From: CAYURR01 sp964446745
Lineage (GTDB): Bacteria > Bacillota > Clostridia > Lachnospirales > WQUN01
Assembly (NCBI GenBank): GCA_964446745.1
Contig: CAYURR010000002.1
Span: 1 to 60,506, forward strand
Reading direction: 5' to 3'
DNA: 60,506 bases
Part shown: positions 1 to 8,340 of the stretch, piece after piece
Numbering within the stretch: the first letter of the stretch is position 1
How the letters are laid out: each line of letters opens with the position of its first letter
Position numbers and translations under genes: made by a program
The notes under the pieces: model-generated
What the model was told of the DNA's origin: nothing
Database searches by the model: none
Seen by the model: only the letters and a program-made list of their open reading frames with translations

Positions 1-142
1 TTCCATACTGATGGCAACGGTCCGCGCTGCACATATCTCTGACCTCCGGCATAAAGACAAGCGCGGATACATTGAGCTCGCCCGCTTGCGAAAAGCCAAC
101 ATCAATAGCTTCCGCTATTAAAGCCTGTGTATCATATCCCAT
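1..142 (-). CDS. DUF2284 metal-binding protein, partial at window edge
   Basis: The first 47 residues of a protein continue off the left edge. It begins MGYDTQALIAEA and contains VSALVFMPEVRDMC and then SADRCHQYG. This start resembles DUF2284 proteins, predicted metal-binding proteins whose cysteines lie in the same kind of MC-x3-D-x-C setting. The ATG at 142 follows a GAGGTG ribosome site about four bases upstream. It lies 21 bp after the CehA-like PHP gene on the same strand, so it is probably the next gene of the phosphonate operon. No function is established for the family that I can tie to phosphonates, and the missing C-terminal part prevents a check of the remaining cysteines. Confidence 0.62.
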   Translation of the reverse strand, partial: MGYDTQALIAEAIDVGFSQAGELNVSALVFMPEVRDMCSADRCHQYG

Positions 143-163
143 TTTGCACCTCATCCAAAGTAT

Positions 164-1477
164 CTAAATCCCAAAACACCTATCCATCAAATCCCCTGTA
201 CGACCTTTTACCCACGCAAGTCTCTCAGCTACGCCGGTCTTTCCCTCGCAGGCCTCAAGCATCAATCGACCTTCCTCGTGGCACAGATCATCATGCAGCG
301 GGAAGTAGTTGTTCAATAGAAACAGCGCGTATGATACCATGCGATAGCTGCCGTGCGCGCGCACCTGCTCGCCTATGTAAGACTCGACTGCCACGCTGTA
401 CAAACCTTTTATGCCGTCAAATAACGCCTCGCGGGTATTCTCACGTGCGAAGCATATCGTGCTGATCTGCTTAAACCCGCCCGCCGCAAAGTTATTGATG
501 ACGCCATGTGAATCGCTGCTGCCGACGATCGGCATCGTGTGGCCTTCTGCGCGCAGTTCGTGATACAGCGCAACCTGCATGTTATTCTCGAGCACGGTTT
601 GGCCACCGAGCAGTTCAAACGCGTCGAATAAGGATGTCTGGAATTGATAGCGTGTCATTACATCCTTTACATGGTATACATTGCAGAGCCAGTGCGGATG
701 CGCAAAGATCGCAAGCCCGCCGCCCTCGCGGATTTTGTTATATATCCATGTGCATGCGGCGTATTCAAACGGATGCACGCCCTCAGGGCAGTCCAAGGTC
801 TTTTCTATCTCCCTAACCTCAGCGAAATACTGCTCCGAATTCTCCCTGCCGATCTTATTGATGCTAAAGGAGCTGCCCGCATTCACGATGTGTATATGGT
901 TGCCGGTCATATGAACCTCCTCGCCCGGCAAAATCGTCAGATCAATGGGGAGATCCTTATAGAAATTCACCGCTTGAACAGAGCTCTCGTAGCAGCGATG
1001 ATCGGTAATGGACAGGAAATCGAAGCCATGCTGTCTGTAGACAGCGGCCACATACTCGGGGGCCTCGCGACCGTCGGAGAAGCATGTGTGCACATGCAGA
1101 TCGCCCCTATACGGACGCAATGCGAACAGATCCTCGTCTAGTGCATAAACGCTTAATTGCATAAGCTGCTTGTTATTGCTGTTATATAAACGTATGTAGT
1201 ATTCCTGCTCGTCGCCGAACGTATAACTGAAGACAAGCTTGCCGTCCTCAAGTACCGGAGTCACACGATCGTAGTTGACGATCTCCGCCGGGGCATCATT
1301 GGCCTCGAGATCCTCATGGGAGCCAGTGAGCGGCAGTATATGCACCGTATATTGTTCACCAGTCGAGAACGCGACGTGGCTACCGCGCGGCGAAATTACA
1401 AGACGCGATGTGTTATGGGATTTTACCATTTTCGGAAACAGATCATAGTAATGCAACGATGAATTTGAAGCTAACAT
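164..1477 (-). CDS. CehA/McbA-type PHP-domain metallohydrolase
   Basis: A 437-residue protein with an N-terminal beta-rich domain of about 125 residues followed by a PHP metal-dependent hydrolase domain. The PHP signature is clear: DLHVHTCFSDGR, then SITDHR, a PGEEV segment, AHPHW and a late GSSDSH, which supply the His/Asp/Glu metal ligands. CehA/McbA relatives hydrolyse carbamate or phosphate esters. A longer reading frame opens at 1510, but the ATG at 1477 follows AGGGGG at good spacing and is preferred. It lies 66 bp after phnXW on the same strand. Position suggests a phosphoesterase or amidase acting on phosphonate-derived or other phosphorus compounds; that role is inferred. No signal peptide is visible, so it is probably cytoplasmic. 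Confidence 0.75.
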   Translation of the reverse strand: MLASNSSLHYYDLFPKMVKSHNTSRLVISPRGSHVAFSTGEQYTVHILPLTGSHEDLEANDAPAEIVNYDRVTPVLEDGKLVFSYTFGDEQEYYIRLYNSNNKQLMQLSVYALDEDLFALRPYRGDLHVHTCFSDGREAPEYVAAVYRQHGFDFLSITDHRCYESSVQAVNFYKDLPIDLTILPGEEVHMTGNHIHIVNAGSSFSINKIGRENSEQYFAEVREIEKTLDCPEGVHPFEYAACTWIYNKIREGGGLAIFAHPHWLCNVYHVKDVMTRYQFQTSLFDAFELLGGQTVLENNMQVALYHELRAEGHTMPIVGSSDSHGVINNFAAGGFKQISTICFARENTREALFDGIKGLYSVAVESYIGEQVRAHGSYRMVSYALFLLNNYFPLHDDLCHEEGRLMLEACEGKTGVAERLAWVKGRTGDLMDRCFGI

Positions 1478-1543
1478 ATGAAACCCCCTAGGTAGTTTTA
1501 TCTGAACCATTACAAGTATAACGCCTTTAAAATTTATATCAAC

Positions 1544-3379
1544 CTATTTGCAATAATATTCGCCTATCGCCTCCACGAGGTTCTTCATGTCAGACGGATA
1601 GACGTTTCCGATATTGCCTAACCTAAACGTGGGCAATGTCGTCAGTTTTCCCGGATAGATAATAAACCCTTTGGCCTTCAGATTTTTATAGAGATCATCA
1701 AAGTTCAGATCTCCCATCTCGAATGTTGTAATGGTATATGATTGATGTTCAGGTTTTACAATGGATCTTATGCCCAGTGCGGCAAGACCTTCCGTTAGAA
1801 TTCTATGGTTTTCTATATAACGAGCCCTGCGAGCCATTAATCCGCCCTCGGCCTTATATTCATCAATCGCCTGCCTCAACGCGAGCAATATGTTAGTCGG
1901 CGAGGTAAATCGGAACTTACCTCCGCCTCCGTACAAGCCATTATATTGATCATATAAATCAAGGCTGTGGGAGTACGAGTTGCCTTCCCGCTGTTCTATC
2001 AATTCTCGTTTTGTTATCACGAACGACAGACCCGGCAGCCCTTCCAAGCATTTGTTTGAGCTGGCCGCCAATGCATCAATGCCAAGCCCGGGCATATCAA
2101 TCTCGTATGCACCAAAGCTTGACATTGCGTCTACGAGTACCCTTTTCCCATATGTTTTGGCAAGTGCTGTGATTTCGTTTAAAGGATTGATGACCCCGGT
2201 TGTGGTTTCGCAATGCACAAATACTACAACGTCGATGTCCTTATCCATCTTTAGCTTTTGCTCAACTACCTGAATGTCTATCGGAGAGCTCGCACTGAAG
2301 AGGATTTGCGCATAATCCCTGCGTGAATTGTCCGCGATGCTTAGCATTCTCTTCCCGTATTCACCGTTTACCAAAAACAGAATCTTGTCATTGCTGCGGC
2401 ACAGGCAGTTAATCATGGCCTCAACGGCATATGAGCCGCTCCCCTGCAATAACACCGTCGCATAATCATCATTCGCCGATATCTGTGTAATATCGTTTAG
2501 TACGGATGTGGTTATAGCCTTGTATTCGTCATCCCATGTGCAGTGATCGGTTAGCATGGCATGCTTGACAGATGACTTGGTCGTTAACGGACCCGGGGTC
2601 AAAAGAAGCCGCTGCGCGTTTTGGCTCAAACGTTGGTTTATTTTATCAATAACATCCGGCAATTCATTCATGTCATCGATTATGTAGTCGGCACCGGCCT
2701 TATAATAAGCGGCGCGCACCTTTGCTTTGCGCCCGGCCAGTTCAGTATCCGATAATGACGCTACCTCGTCGCGTGACAATCCGAGCTCAGACGAGCCCAT
2801 TATGACGCCTACCGTCCAGCAATCCGCGTTCTTCCCTTCCTCAATATCCGCAGTCGTGTCACCGACCTTTACTGCCTCGCGCGGATCCAATATGCCGAAA
2901 TGCATGAGATTATGCCAGATCATATAAGGAAACGGGCGACCCTTAACCGTTTGGTCCGGAGCAATGCAAAAGTCCGGGGTATAGCCATGTTCTTCGGCTT
3001 TTGGCAATACCTTTTTCATCATGGGGGTGGTATAGCCTGTGGTTGATCCTATTTTAATACCCTGACGGCGTAGGGTCGCTACCGTTTCAAGAACGTAATC
3101 CTTGATATCGCAGTGCTGCTCTATATTCTCGAAGAGTGTTTTCTCAAAAACCGAATAAGCATTTAGTATCTGCTCCTCGGATATAGGCTCCGGAAGCATT
3201 GCGGCTATGGCTCTTGTATGGTCCATTTTTAATAGTCCCATCGGCTTTCTGGCCATCTCAGTAGTTATATCTATTCCTATATTCTTAAACCCATCTATAA
3301 AACCCTTTACTGGTGCAAAGCATCCATAATCGACAGTGGTTCCGGCCCAGTCAAATATTACGGCCTTAATCGTTTTCAT
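1544..3379 (-). CDS. phnXW: Bifunctional phosphonoacetaldehyde hydrolase / 2-aminoethylphosphonate-pyruvate transaminase
   Basis: A 611-residue fusion of the two enzymes of the phosphonatase pathway. Residues 1 to about 250 are PhnX, a HAD hydrolase, with nucleophile Asp10 in IFDWAGTTVD and the Schiff-base Lys51 in RKPMGLLKMDH. Residues from about 255 to the end are PhnW, a class V PLP aminotransferase starting at LLLTPGPLTTK, with the PLP lysine Lys443 in ASSNKCLEG. PhnW converts 2-aminoethylphosphonate and pyruvate to phosphonoacetaldehyde and alanine; PhnX then releases phosphate and acetaldehyde. Fusion of the two is known in some Firmicutes. The gene starts two bases after the hexapeptide transferase gene stops. 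With C-P lyase in the same operon, the cell appears to have two routes for breaking C-P bonds. Confidence 0.95.
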   Translation of the reverse strand: MKTIKAVIFDWAGTTVDYGCFAPVKGFIDGFKNIGIDITTEMARKPMGLLKMDHTRAIAAMLPEPISEEQILNAYSVFEKTLFENIEQHCDIKDYVLETVATLRRQGIKIGSTTGYTTPMMKKVLPKAEEHGYTPDFCIAPDQTVKGRPFPYMIWHNLMHFGILDPREAVKVGDTTADIEEGKNADCWTVGVIMGSSELGLSRDEVASLSDTELAGRKAKVRAAYYKAGADYIIDDMNELPDVIDKINQRLSQNAQRLLLTPGPLTTKSSVKHAMLTDHCTWDDEYKAITTSVLNDITQISANDDYATVLLQGSGSYAVEAMINCLCRSNDKILFLVNGEYGKRMLSIADNSRRDYAQILFSASSPIDIQVVEQKLKMDKDIDVVVFVHCETTTGVINPLNEITALAKTYGKRVLVDAMSSFGAYEIDMPGLGIDALAASSNKCLEGLPGLSFVITKRELIEQREGNSYSHSLDLYDQYNGLYGGGGKFRFTSPTNILLALRQAIDEYKAEGGLMARRARYIENHRILTEGLAALGIRSIVKPEHQSYTITTFEMGDLNFDDLYKNLKAKGFIIYPGKLTTLPTFRLGNIGNVYPSDMKNLVEAIGEYYCK

Positions 3380-3381
3380 CC

Positions 3382-4005
3382 CTATATCTCCCCTTCGTGT
3401 AAGCTATTTATAAACGCATCCAAATCCCTAAAATCCGAAAGCCGTGATTTGATCTTATCGTAATCCCAATCCCACCATTTTGACTGCTCTATTTTATGTA
3501 TGATATCGTCCGTGAAACGCATCTTAATCACCTTTGCGGGTATACCGGCTACAATGGAGTATGGTGCAACATCCTTGGTCACCACAGCACCTGCGCCTAT
3601 TACGGCTCCGTTTCCGATTGTAACCCCGGGCATGATAATGGCACAGTGGCCTATCCATACATCATTACCGATTACCACCGATGAGTTCCTGCGCCAGTCA
3701 AAGAAATCCTCATCATCCTCACCCAATCCGAACATCGAGCTCCTATATGTAAAATGATGCTGGGCCACGCGGGTATATGTAGGATGGTTACCGGGGTTTA
3801 TGCGAACAAAGCTTGCAATGGAACAAAATTTGCCTATCGATGCGTAATATATTTGATTGTAGCCCGCGCAATACGAAAAGTCACCCATACTAACCTCATG
3901 GATAACACTATGGGCCTTTATCTGGGTATACGCTTCTATCGACGAGTCCGTTATCTCAACATCCTCTTCGATGCTAGGCTGCAAACCCAGTATTACATCT
4001 GACAT
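3382..4005 (-). CDS. Hexapeptide-repeat acyltransferase of phosphonate operons
   Basis: A 207-residue left-handed beta-helix transferase. Hexapeptide repeats occupy the N-terminal part (ITDSSIEAYTQI onward) and continue as VIGNDVWIGHCAIIMPGVTI and AVIGAGAVVTKDV, ending with the usual AGIPAKVIK. An excluded loop contains the HH and W residues typical of xenobiotic acetyltransferases. A branch of this family recurs in phosphonate gene clusters and may acylate aminophosphonates, doing the job of PhnO; that role is inferred from context. The ATG lies inside the end of the preceding gene (13-base overlap), with a GGGG ribosome site about 10 bases upstream. It is followed two bases later by phnXW. 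Confidence 0.8.
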   Translation of the reverse strand: MSDVILGLQPSIEEDVEITDSSIEAYTQIKAHSVIHEVSMGDFSYCAGYNQIYYASIGKFCSIASFVRINPGNHPTYTRVAQHHFTYRSSMFGLGEDDEDFFDWRRNSSVVIGNDVWIGHCAIIMPGVTIGNGAVIGAGAVVTKDVAPYSIVAGIPAKVIKMRFTDDIIHKIEQSKWWDWDYDKIKSRLSDFRDLDAFINSLHEGEI

Positions 4006-4796
4006 ATCGCCATTACCCCGCTTTCCTCAGATAAATAGTCGCCGATACCGACGGGCTGCGGCTCATATCTGCCGTGATAGTCGCTGCCACCTGTCAGGAA
4101 CAAACCATGTTCGTCGGCGAAGCTTTTGACAATAGATTTATCAACCTCACTGTTTCCGTGGTGACTAAGCTCTATACCATCGAGCCCTACACCGACCAGC
4201 TCCGGTATGAGCCAAAAATTTTGCTGCTGCCCCGGGTGTGCCAGCACCGCTAGCCCCCCGGCCTCCTTAATCGTTTTTACGGCTTTAAACACATCGATAT
4301 ATAAAATGTCAAACGAGCATATACCGCCGTTTTTGAATACGGACCTATAGAAGTCTCCGAACATATTTTGTACCTGCTGCGTAGATACAAGCCAATCCAT
4401 AATATGCTGCTTGTACAGGTATCTGCCATCGGCCCGCGGTAGTTTTTGCATATCTATTGCGTAGCCATGTCTGGCGAGTATATCCGCTTGTTTTTCGGAG
4501 TTGCGGTTGCGTGCCTCGAGCAGCGGTTGTGTCATCGCGGTTACATGCTCGGTATCTTTTATGTTGTATCCCAGTATGTGTGCACGTATATTAGTTTCGG
4601 GGTGTACGGCCGATATCTCAATACCGCCGAAAATTTGTATATCGGATCGCTCAGGCAAGTGTTTTAGATGGGATAGCGTGTCATGCTCTGTAAATGCTAT
4701 CGCATGCAGGCCTTTATAGATGGCATCGCTGATAATATGCTCGATATCATCGCTACCGTCCGATATGGTGGAATGGATATGGAAATCGGCTTTCAC
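3993..4796 (-). CDS. phnPP: PHP-domain cyclic phosphate phosphodiesterase (PhnPP type)
   Basis: A 267-residue PHP phosphoesterase of the TrpH/YciV group. Metal-binding motifs are DFHIHSTISDG at the N terminus, FTEHDT, GIEISA, LAHPGQ and GGSDYHG near the C terminus. Phosphonate operons normally carry PhnP, a metallo-beta-lactamase enzyme that opens 5-phosphoribosyl 1,2-cyclic phosphate. A PHP enzyme (PhnPP), described in Eggerthella lenta, does this job instead and also removes the second phosphate ester bond, giving ribose 5-phosphate. This gene sits where phnP would be, and neither phnP nor phnN is present in the visible operon, so PhnPP is the best assignment. It starts with GTG overlapping the phnL stop (GTGA), with GAGGGGG upstream. 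Confidence 0.8.
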   Translation of the reverse strand: MKADFHIHSTISDGSDDIEHIISDAIYKGLHAIAFTEHDTLSHLKHLPERSDIQIFGGIEISAVHPETNIRAHILGYNIKDTEHVTAMTQPLLEARNRNSEKQADILARHGYAIDMQKLPRADGRYLYKQHIMDWLVSTQQVQNMFGDFYRSVFKNGGICSFDILYIDVFKAVKTIKEAGGLAVLAHPGQQQNFWLIPELVGVGLDGIELSHHGNSEVDKSIVKSFADEHGLFLTGGSDYHGRYEPQPVGIGDYLSEESGVMAICQM

Positions 4797-5488
4797 GATA
4801 CAATCGCCCCCTCAGAAATGTTAAACACCTTGTCACACACGCCCTCCATAAACTCAAGGTCATGGAATATACCTATCATGGTAGTTTCCATGGCCTTTAA
4901 ATTTTTTAGCATCTCCTTTACGAGCAGCTTTGTCTTATTATCCAAAGACGCGGTGGGTTCATCGAGCATCAGCAGGCGAGGCTTTTTAACCATAGCGTGC
5001 GCGAGGTTCAACCTCAATCGTTCCCCTCCGGAAAAGGTGATCGGATAAATATCCCAGAGGTTTTCCGGCAGCTTGAAGTAGTGCAGCATCTGTTTTGCAT
5101 CCTCTTCGGCACAGACAGTATCTACCCCCATATCGAGCAATGCTCCCATAACATGCTCCTTTGCAGTGGTGCGCGGCATTACATTTAAAAACTGTGACAC
5201 ATATCCGATTTCGTGCCTGCGTAAATATAGAATTTCTCTTTCAGAGGCTGTGGTCAGGTCTATCGGTCCAAAGGCTTCGCTGTCGTAGATGATATTGCCC
5301 TGCATAGGGAGATAACTACGGTTTATGCATTTTAGAATTGTCGATTTACCCGCTCCGGACAATCCCACGATACCAACAAACTCTCCCTTATTTAGGGTTA
5401 GATTGATGTTTTGACATGACTTGATTTCAAGTCCCGGATAATGCAAAAAGAAATCCTTGGCCAGATTTTGTATACATAGAATATTCAC
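4793..5488 (-). CDS. phnL: C-P lyase complex ABC-type protein PhnL
   Basis: A 231-residue ABC ATPase with Walker A GLSGAGKST, Q-loop YVSQFLNVMPRT, signature FSGGERLRLNL and Walker B LLMLDEPTA. The LSGAGKST and VSQFLNVMPR segments are characteristic of PhnL. PhnL is needed with PhnI, PhnG and PhnH to attach the phosphonate to ATP, giving ribose 1-phosphonate 5-triphosphate. It is a cytoplasmic partner of the C-P lyase core, not a transport ATPase. It starts with GTG five bases after GGAGG; that ribosome site is formed by the last codons of phnM. Its stop overlaps the phnPP start. Confidence 0.95.
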   Translation of the reverse strand: MNILCIQNLAKDFFLHYPGLEIKSCQNINLTLNKGEFVGIVGLSGAGKSTILKCINRSYLPMQGNIIYDSEAFGPIDLTTASEREILYLRRHEIGYVSQFLNVMPRTTAKEHVMGALLDMGVDTVCAEEDAKQMLHYFKLPENLWDIYPITFSGGERLRLNLAHAMVKKPRLLMLDEPTASLDNKTKLLVKEMLKNLKAMETTMIGIFHDLEFMEGVCDKVFNISEGAIVS

Positions 5489-5490
5489 GC

Positions 5491-6660
5491 TTACCTCCTG
5501 TATTCGATACGAGAGGTCATTCTGCCGTCTACAATCACATGGGTTATCACCGGATAACCGTCCAGGTTGTCAACGACCAACAAATCAGCTTTTTTACCTA
5601 ACTCTATCGAACCATATTCATGGCTTATCTTCATTGCGCGAGCGGGGTTTAGCGTTGCCTTTTTTACTATCTCCGGCAGCGCTATGCAGTGTATTGAGTG
5701 CATATAAAACAAGCTGTTAAGCACGGCGGCCGGATAATAATCCGAGCACAGTATATCTGCGCAGCCGCTTAATATTGCATCAGATGCGGACATGTTGCCC
5801 GAATGTGAACCCCCACGCAATATATTAGGCGCTCCGACAACGGTATAAAAGCCGCGAGCCTTTGCCGCTATAGCTGCTTCCAATGTGATCGGAAACTCAC
5901 TGATGTCTACGTTTAGATCCTTGTTTATATCAAGCTTCTGCTCCGTGTCATCATCATGTGACGCGACAGCTATCCCGTTTGCATGTGCAAGCTCGGTCAG
6001 TTCCCGTAACTGCTCAAGGGTCAGCGTCGGCTTGTTCTTATGATATTCCACCACGCCGTCAAAACCCAATTCCTCTAATTCCCTGCCACTATATTTTGAG
6101 ATGGTATCAGCATAAACCTTTAGGCTGGAGTACTGTCCCTGTCCGGGTGTATGATCCATAAATGATATCTGGTGAACCTTCCCTTGCAGGATCATATCCT
6201 TTGCAATATCAAAGGCCTCTAAATTATCTATTTCAATACGCAGATGAAATCTGTGGCGGATCAAGTGGTTTCGTAGATGTATGTTTGTAATCAGGTCGGC
6301 TATGCGCTGTACATTCTCTTTTGTTCTCAATGGGGATTTACCAAAGAATTCGTCCTTAAACAACGAAATCGAATGATACATGGTTGTAATGCCTACACTG
6401 AGCAGATCCCTCTCGCAGACCTTTAACGCAAATTCAAAGTCCATTTGGGAAGTGGGACGCGGTTGAATAAACTGCTCTATCTTATCTGAATGCACATCGA
6501 TAATACCGGGTATAACATAACGCCCGTATGCGTTTATAACCCTGTCTGCTCCGTTCGTGTCATCCGAAAAGGCATAGATGCGATCCTTGTCTATTAATAA
6601 AACCTTGTTATCTATTATCTGTTCGGGGGTTACGAGCCTCCCGTTTTGTATGGCTATCAA
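5491..6660 (-). CDS. phnM: Alpha-D-ribose 1-methylphosphonate 5-triphosphate diphosphatase
   Basis: A 389-residue amidohydrolase-fold enzyme. Motifs include PGIIDVHSDKIE near residue 50, FMDHTPGQGQY, ASHDDDTEQ and a late LCSDYYPAA. PhnM removes pyrophosphate from ribose 1-phosphonate 5-triphosphate, making the substrate for PhnJ. The DVHSDK form replaces the usual HxH motif and is typical of PhnM. Translation most likely begins at the TTG at 6660, seven bases after GGGGG; the nearby ATG is in another frame and stops at once. It lies between phnK and phnL, an order also seen in other C-P lyase operons. Confidence 0.95.
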   Translation of the reverse strand: MIAIQNGRLVTPEQIIDNKVLLIDKDRIYAFSDDTNGADRVINAYGRYVIPGIIDVHSDKIEQFIQPRPTSQMDFEFALKVCERDLLSVGITTMYHSISLFKDEFFGKSPLRTKENVQRIADLITNIHLRNHLIRHRFHLRIEIDNLEAFDIAKDMILQGKVHQISFMDHTPGQGQYSSLKVYADTISKYSGRELEELGFDGVVEYHKNKPTLTLEQLRELTELAHANGIAVASHDDDTEQKLDINKDLNVDISEFPITLEAAIAAKARGFYTVVGAPNILRGGSHSGNMSASDAILSGCADILCSDYYPAAVLNSLFYMHSIHCIALPEIVKKATLNPARAMKISHEYGSIELGKKADLLVVDNLDGYPVITHVIVDGRMTSRIEYRR

Positions 6661-6676
6661 GACATTGCCCCCTATG

Positions 6677-7510
6677 TTAAATCAATGAATGAACCAACTG
6701 CTGTGTATAAGCATGCTGCGGATCCTCGAGTATCTGATCGGTAAGCCCGCTTTCTACAATCCGTCCGTCGAGCATTACTATGGTGCGATCAGCGAGCATA
6801 CGAATAACAGCTAAGTCATGAGATACCAGCAAAATCGAAATCCCGTAGCACGACTTTATCTTACGTATAAGGTCCAGCACCTTTGCCTGAACGGACAGAT
6901 CAAGCCCGGTAGTCACCTCATCTAAAAGCAAAATAGCAGGGTTGTTTGCGAGGGCCTTTGAAATCTGAACCCGTTGTTGCATGCCCCCGGAAAAGTTTTT
7001 TGGTGCCTCACTCATGCGCGAGGTCATTATCTCAACGGCCTGTAAAAGCTCCGAAGCGCGCTCGGTCATTTGCCCCGCATTGCGACTGCCCGCCGCAATT
7101 ATTTTTTCGGCTATGTTTGACGCCGCGGAATAATTCATGCGCAAGCCTAGAATGGGGTTTTGATAGACCATACCCATAACGCAGTTTTTAATCATTCGGC
7201 GCTCTGCGGAGCTTATATCCCATATATTCTTTGTTCCGTCCATATAATCCCTAAGCGTTGCCGAACCGGATGTGGGCTTGATGTCAAAGTATAGCGACTT
7301 CATAAGCGTAGACTTACCGGAACCGCTCTCACCGACGATTCCGAGTACCTCACCCGGATATACATCCAGCGAGATATCATTTGCTGCCCATACGCTCCCG
7401 CATGCCGAACATCTGTTTTTCTCTAGGCTTTCCGCGCACAAGGGGCATCCGTCCCCGTAACGCATAACCATATGCCTTACCGACAATACCGGCTTTTCAT
7501 TCAGATACAT
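6677..7510 (-). CDS. phnK: C-P lyase complex ABC-type protein PhnK with four-cysteine insert
   Basis: A 277-residue ABC ATPase with Walker A GESGSGKST, signature FSGGMQQRVQI, Walker B LLLDEVTTGLD and SHDLAV. PhnK binds PhnJ in the C-P lyase core. The N-terminal region differs from the enterobacterial protein as I know it: Cys22-x2-Cys25 and Cys34-x2-Cys37 form a zinc-ribbon-like pair of knuckles inserted before the first strand leading to Walker A. The gene overlaps the end of phnJ by 10 bases and uses AGGAGG 10 bases before the ATG. PhnK rather than PhnL is supported by GGMQQR and the C-terminal VESGLTDQILEDPQH. Confidence 0.95.
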   Translation of the reverse strand: MYLNEKPVLSVRHMVMRYGDGCPLCAESLEKNRCSACGSVWAANDISLDVYPGEVLGIVGESGSGKSTLMKSLYFDIKPTSGSATLRDYMDGTKNIWDISSAERRMIKNCVMGMVYQNPILGLRMNYSAASNIAEKIIAAGSRNAGQMTERASELLQAVEIMTSRMSEAPKNFSGGMQQRVQISKALANNPAILLLDEVTTGLDLSVQAKVLDLIRKIKSCYGISILLVSHDLAVIRMLADRTIVMLDGRIVESGLTDQILEDPQHAYTQQLVHSLI

Positions 7511-8340
7511 CCGTTACGTACCTCCTGACAATACGAGGTATCGGAGCATTGATAAACCCTTTCGCCGGTCCGATGATCAAATATCTCGTCCAGATATGTA
7601 TTTTCACTGCCACACATGCGGCATTTTTTGCCTTTAAAGCTCTCCCGCTCAAACGGCACATCCTCAAACGCGAGCGAAATCACCTCTGTATGCGGAGGTA
7701 TAGCGTATATCTTCTTTTCCCTGCCAGCACCGAACAAATACAGGCATTGAGCCTTATGCAGCTTGGGGTTGTCAAATTTGGGTATGGGGCTTGGGTTCAT
7801 CATATATCTGCCTGCAACCATACACGGATATTCGGAGGATATTGTCACCTTTTTATATTTGATCAGGCTTTCGTACAATTCTAACCATATCGGAGCATAG
7901 TCCTTTTCCGCATGCATAGTCTTCGTAACCTCCTCACGAGCCTCGACTATACGCAACGGTTCAGGTATGGGAACCTGCAGCACCAATATCTGCTTATCAG
8001 TCAATTCTGTTTCCGGGATCCTATGCCGTGTTTGGATCAATGTGGCATCGGCCGTGCAGGTTGTGGTTTGCACATCCGTACATAAACCGACGAATTTTTT
8101 TATATTTACAGCGTTGACACTGTCGTCACTGCCTTGGTCTATGACCTTTAACACATCATCGGGACCAATAAGCGAAAGCGTCAGCTGAATGCCGCCCGTA
8201 CCCCAACCTCGCCCGATTGGCAGTTCTCTGGAACCGAACGGCACCTGATAACCCGGTATGGCCACAGCCTTCAGTGTGGCGCGACGTATCTCGCGTTTCG
8301 ATCCCTCGTCAAGAAAGGCAAAGTTGTAATTATTATTCAT
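7501..8340 (-). CDS. phnJ: Alpha-D-ribose 1-methylphosphonate 5-phosphate C-P lyase
   Basis: A 279-residue radical-SAM enzyme that cleaves the carbon-phosphorus bond, yielding a hydrocarbon and 5-phosphoribosyl 1,2-cyclic phosphate. The Fe-S/catalytic cysteines are present at Cys240, Cys243, Cys265 and Cys271 (KKCRMCGSENTY, then YQCSDTSYCQ). This matches the Cys-x2-Cys-x21-Cys-x5-Cys pattern of the E. coli enzyme almost residue for residue. The N-terminal FLDEGSKREIRRATLKA is also typical. It starts at an ATG six bases after GGGAGG, overlaps the end of phnI by 8 bases, and its last 10 bases overlap phnK, so translation of the core subunits is coupled. Confidence 0.97.
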   Translation of the reverse strand: MNNNYNFAFLDEGSKREIRRATLKAVAIPGYQVPFGSRELPIGRGWGTGGIQLTLSLIGPDDVLKVIDQGSDDSVNAVNIKKFVGLCTDVQTTTCTADATLIQTRHRIPETELTDKQILVLQVPIPEPLRIVEAREEVTKTMHAEKDYAPIWLELYESLIKYKKVTISSEYPCMVAGRYMMNPSPIPKFDNPKLHKAQCLYLFGAGREKKIYAIPPHTEVISLAFEDVPFERESFKGKKCRMCGSENTYLDEIFDHRTGERVYQCSDTSYCQEVRNGCI

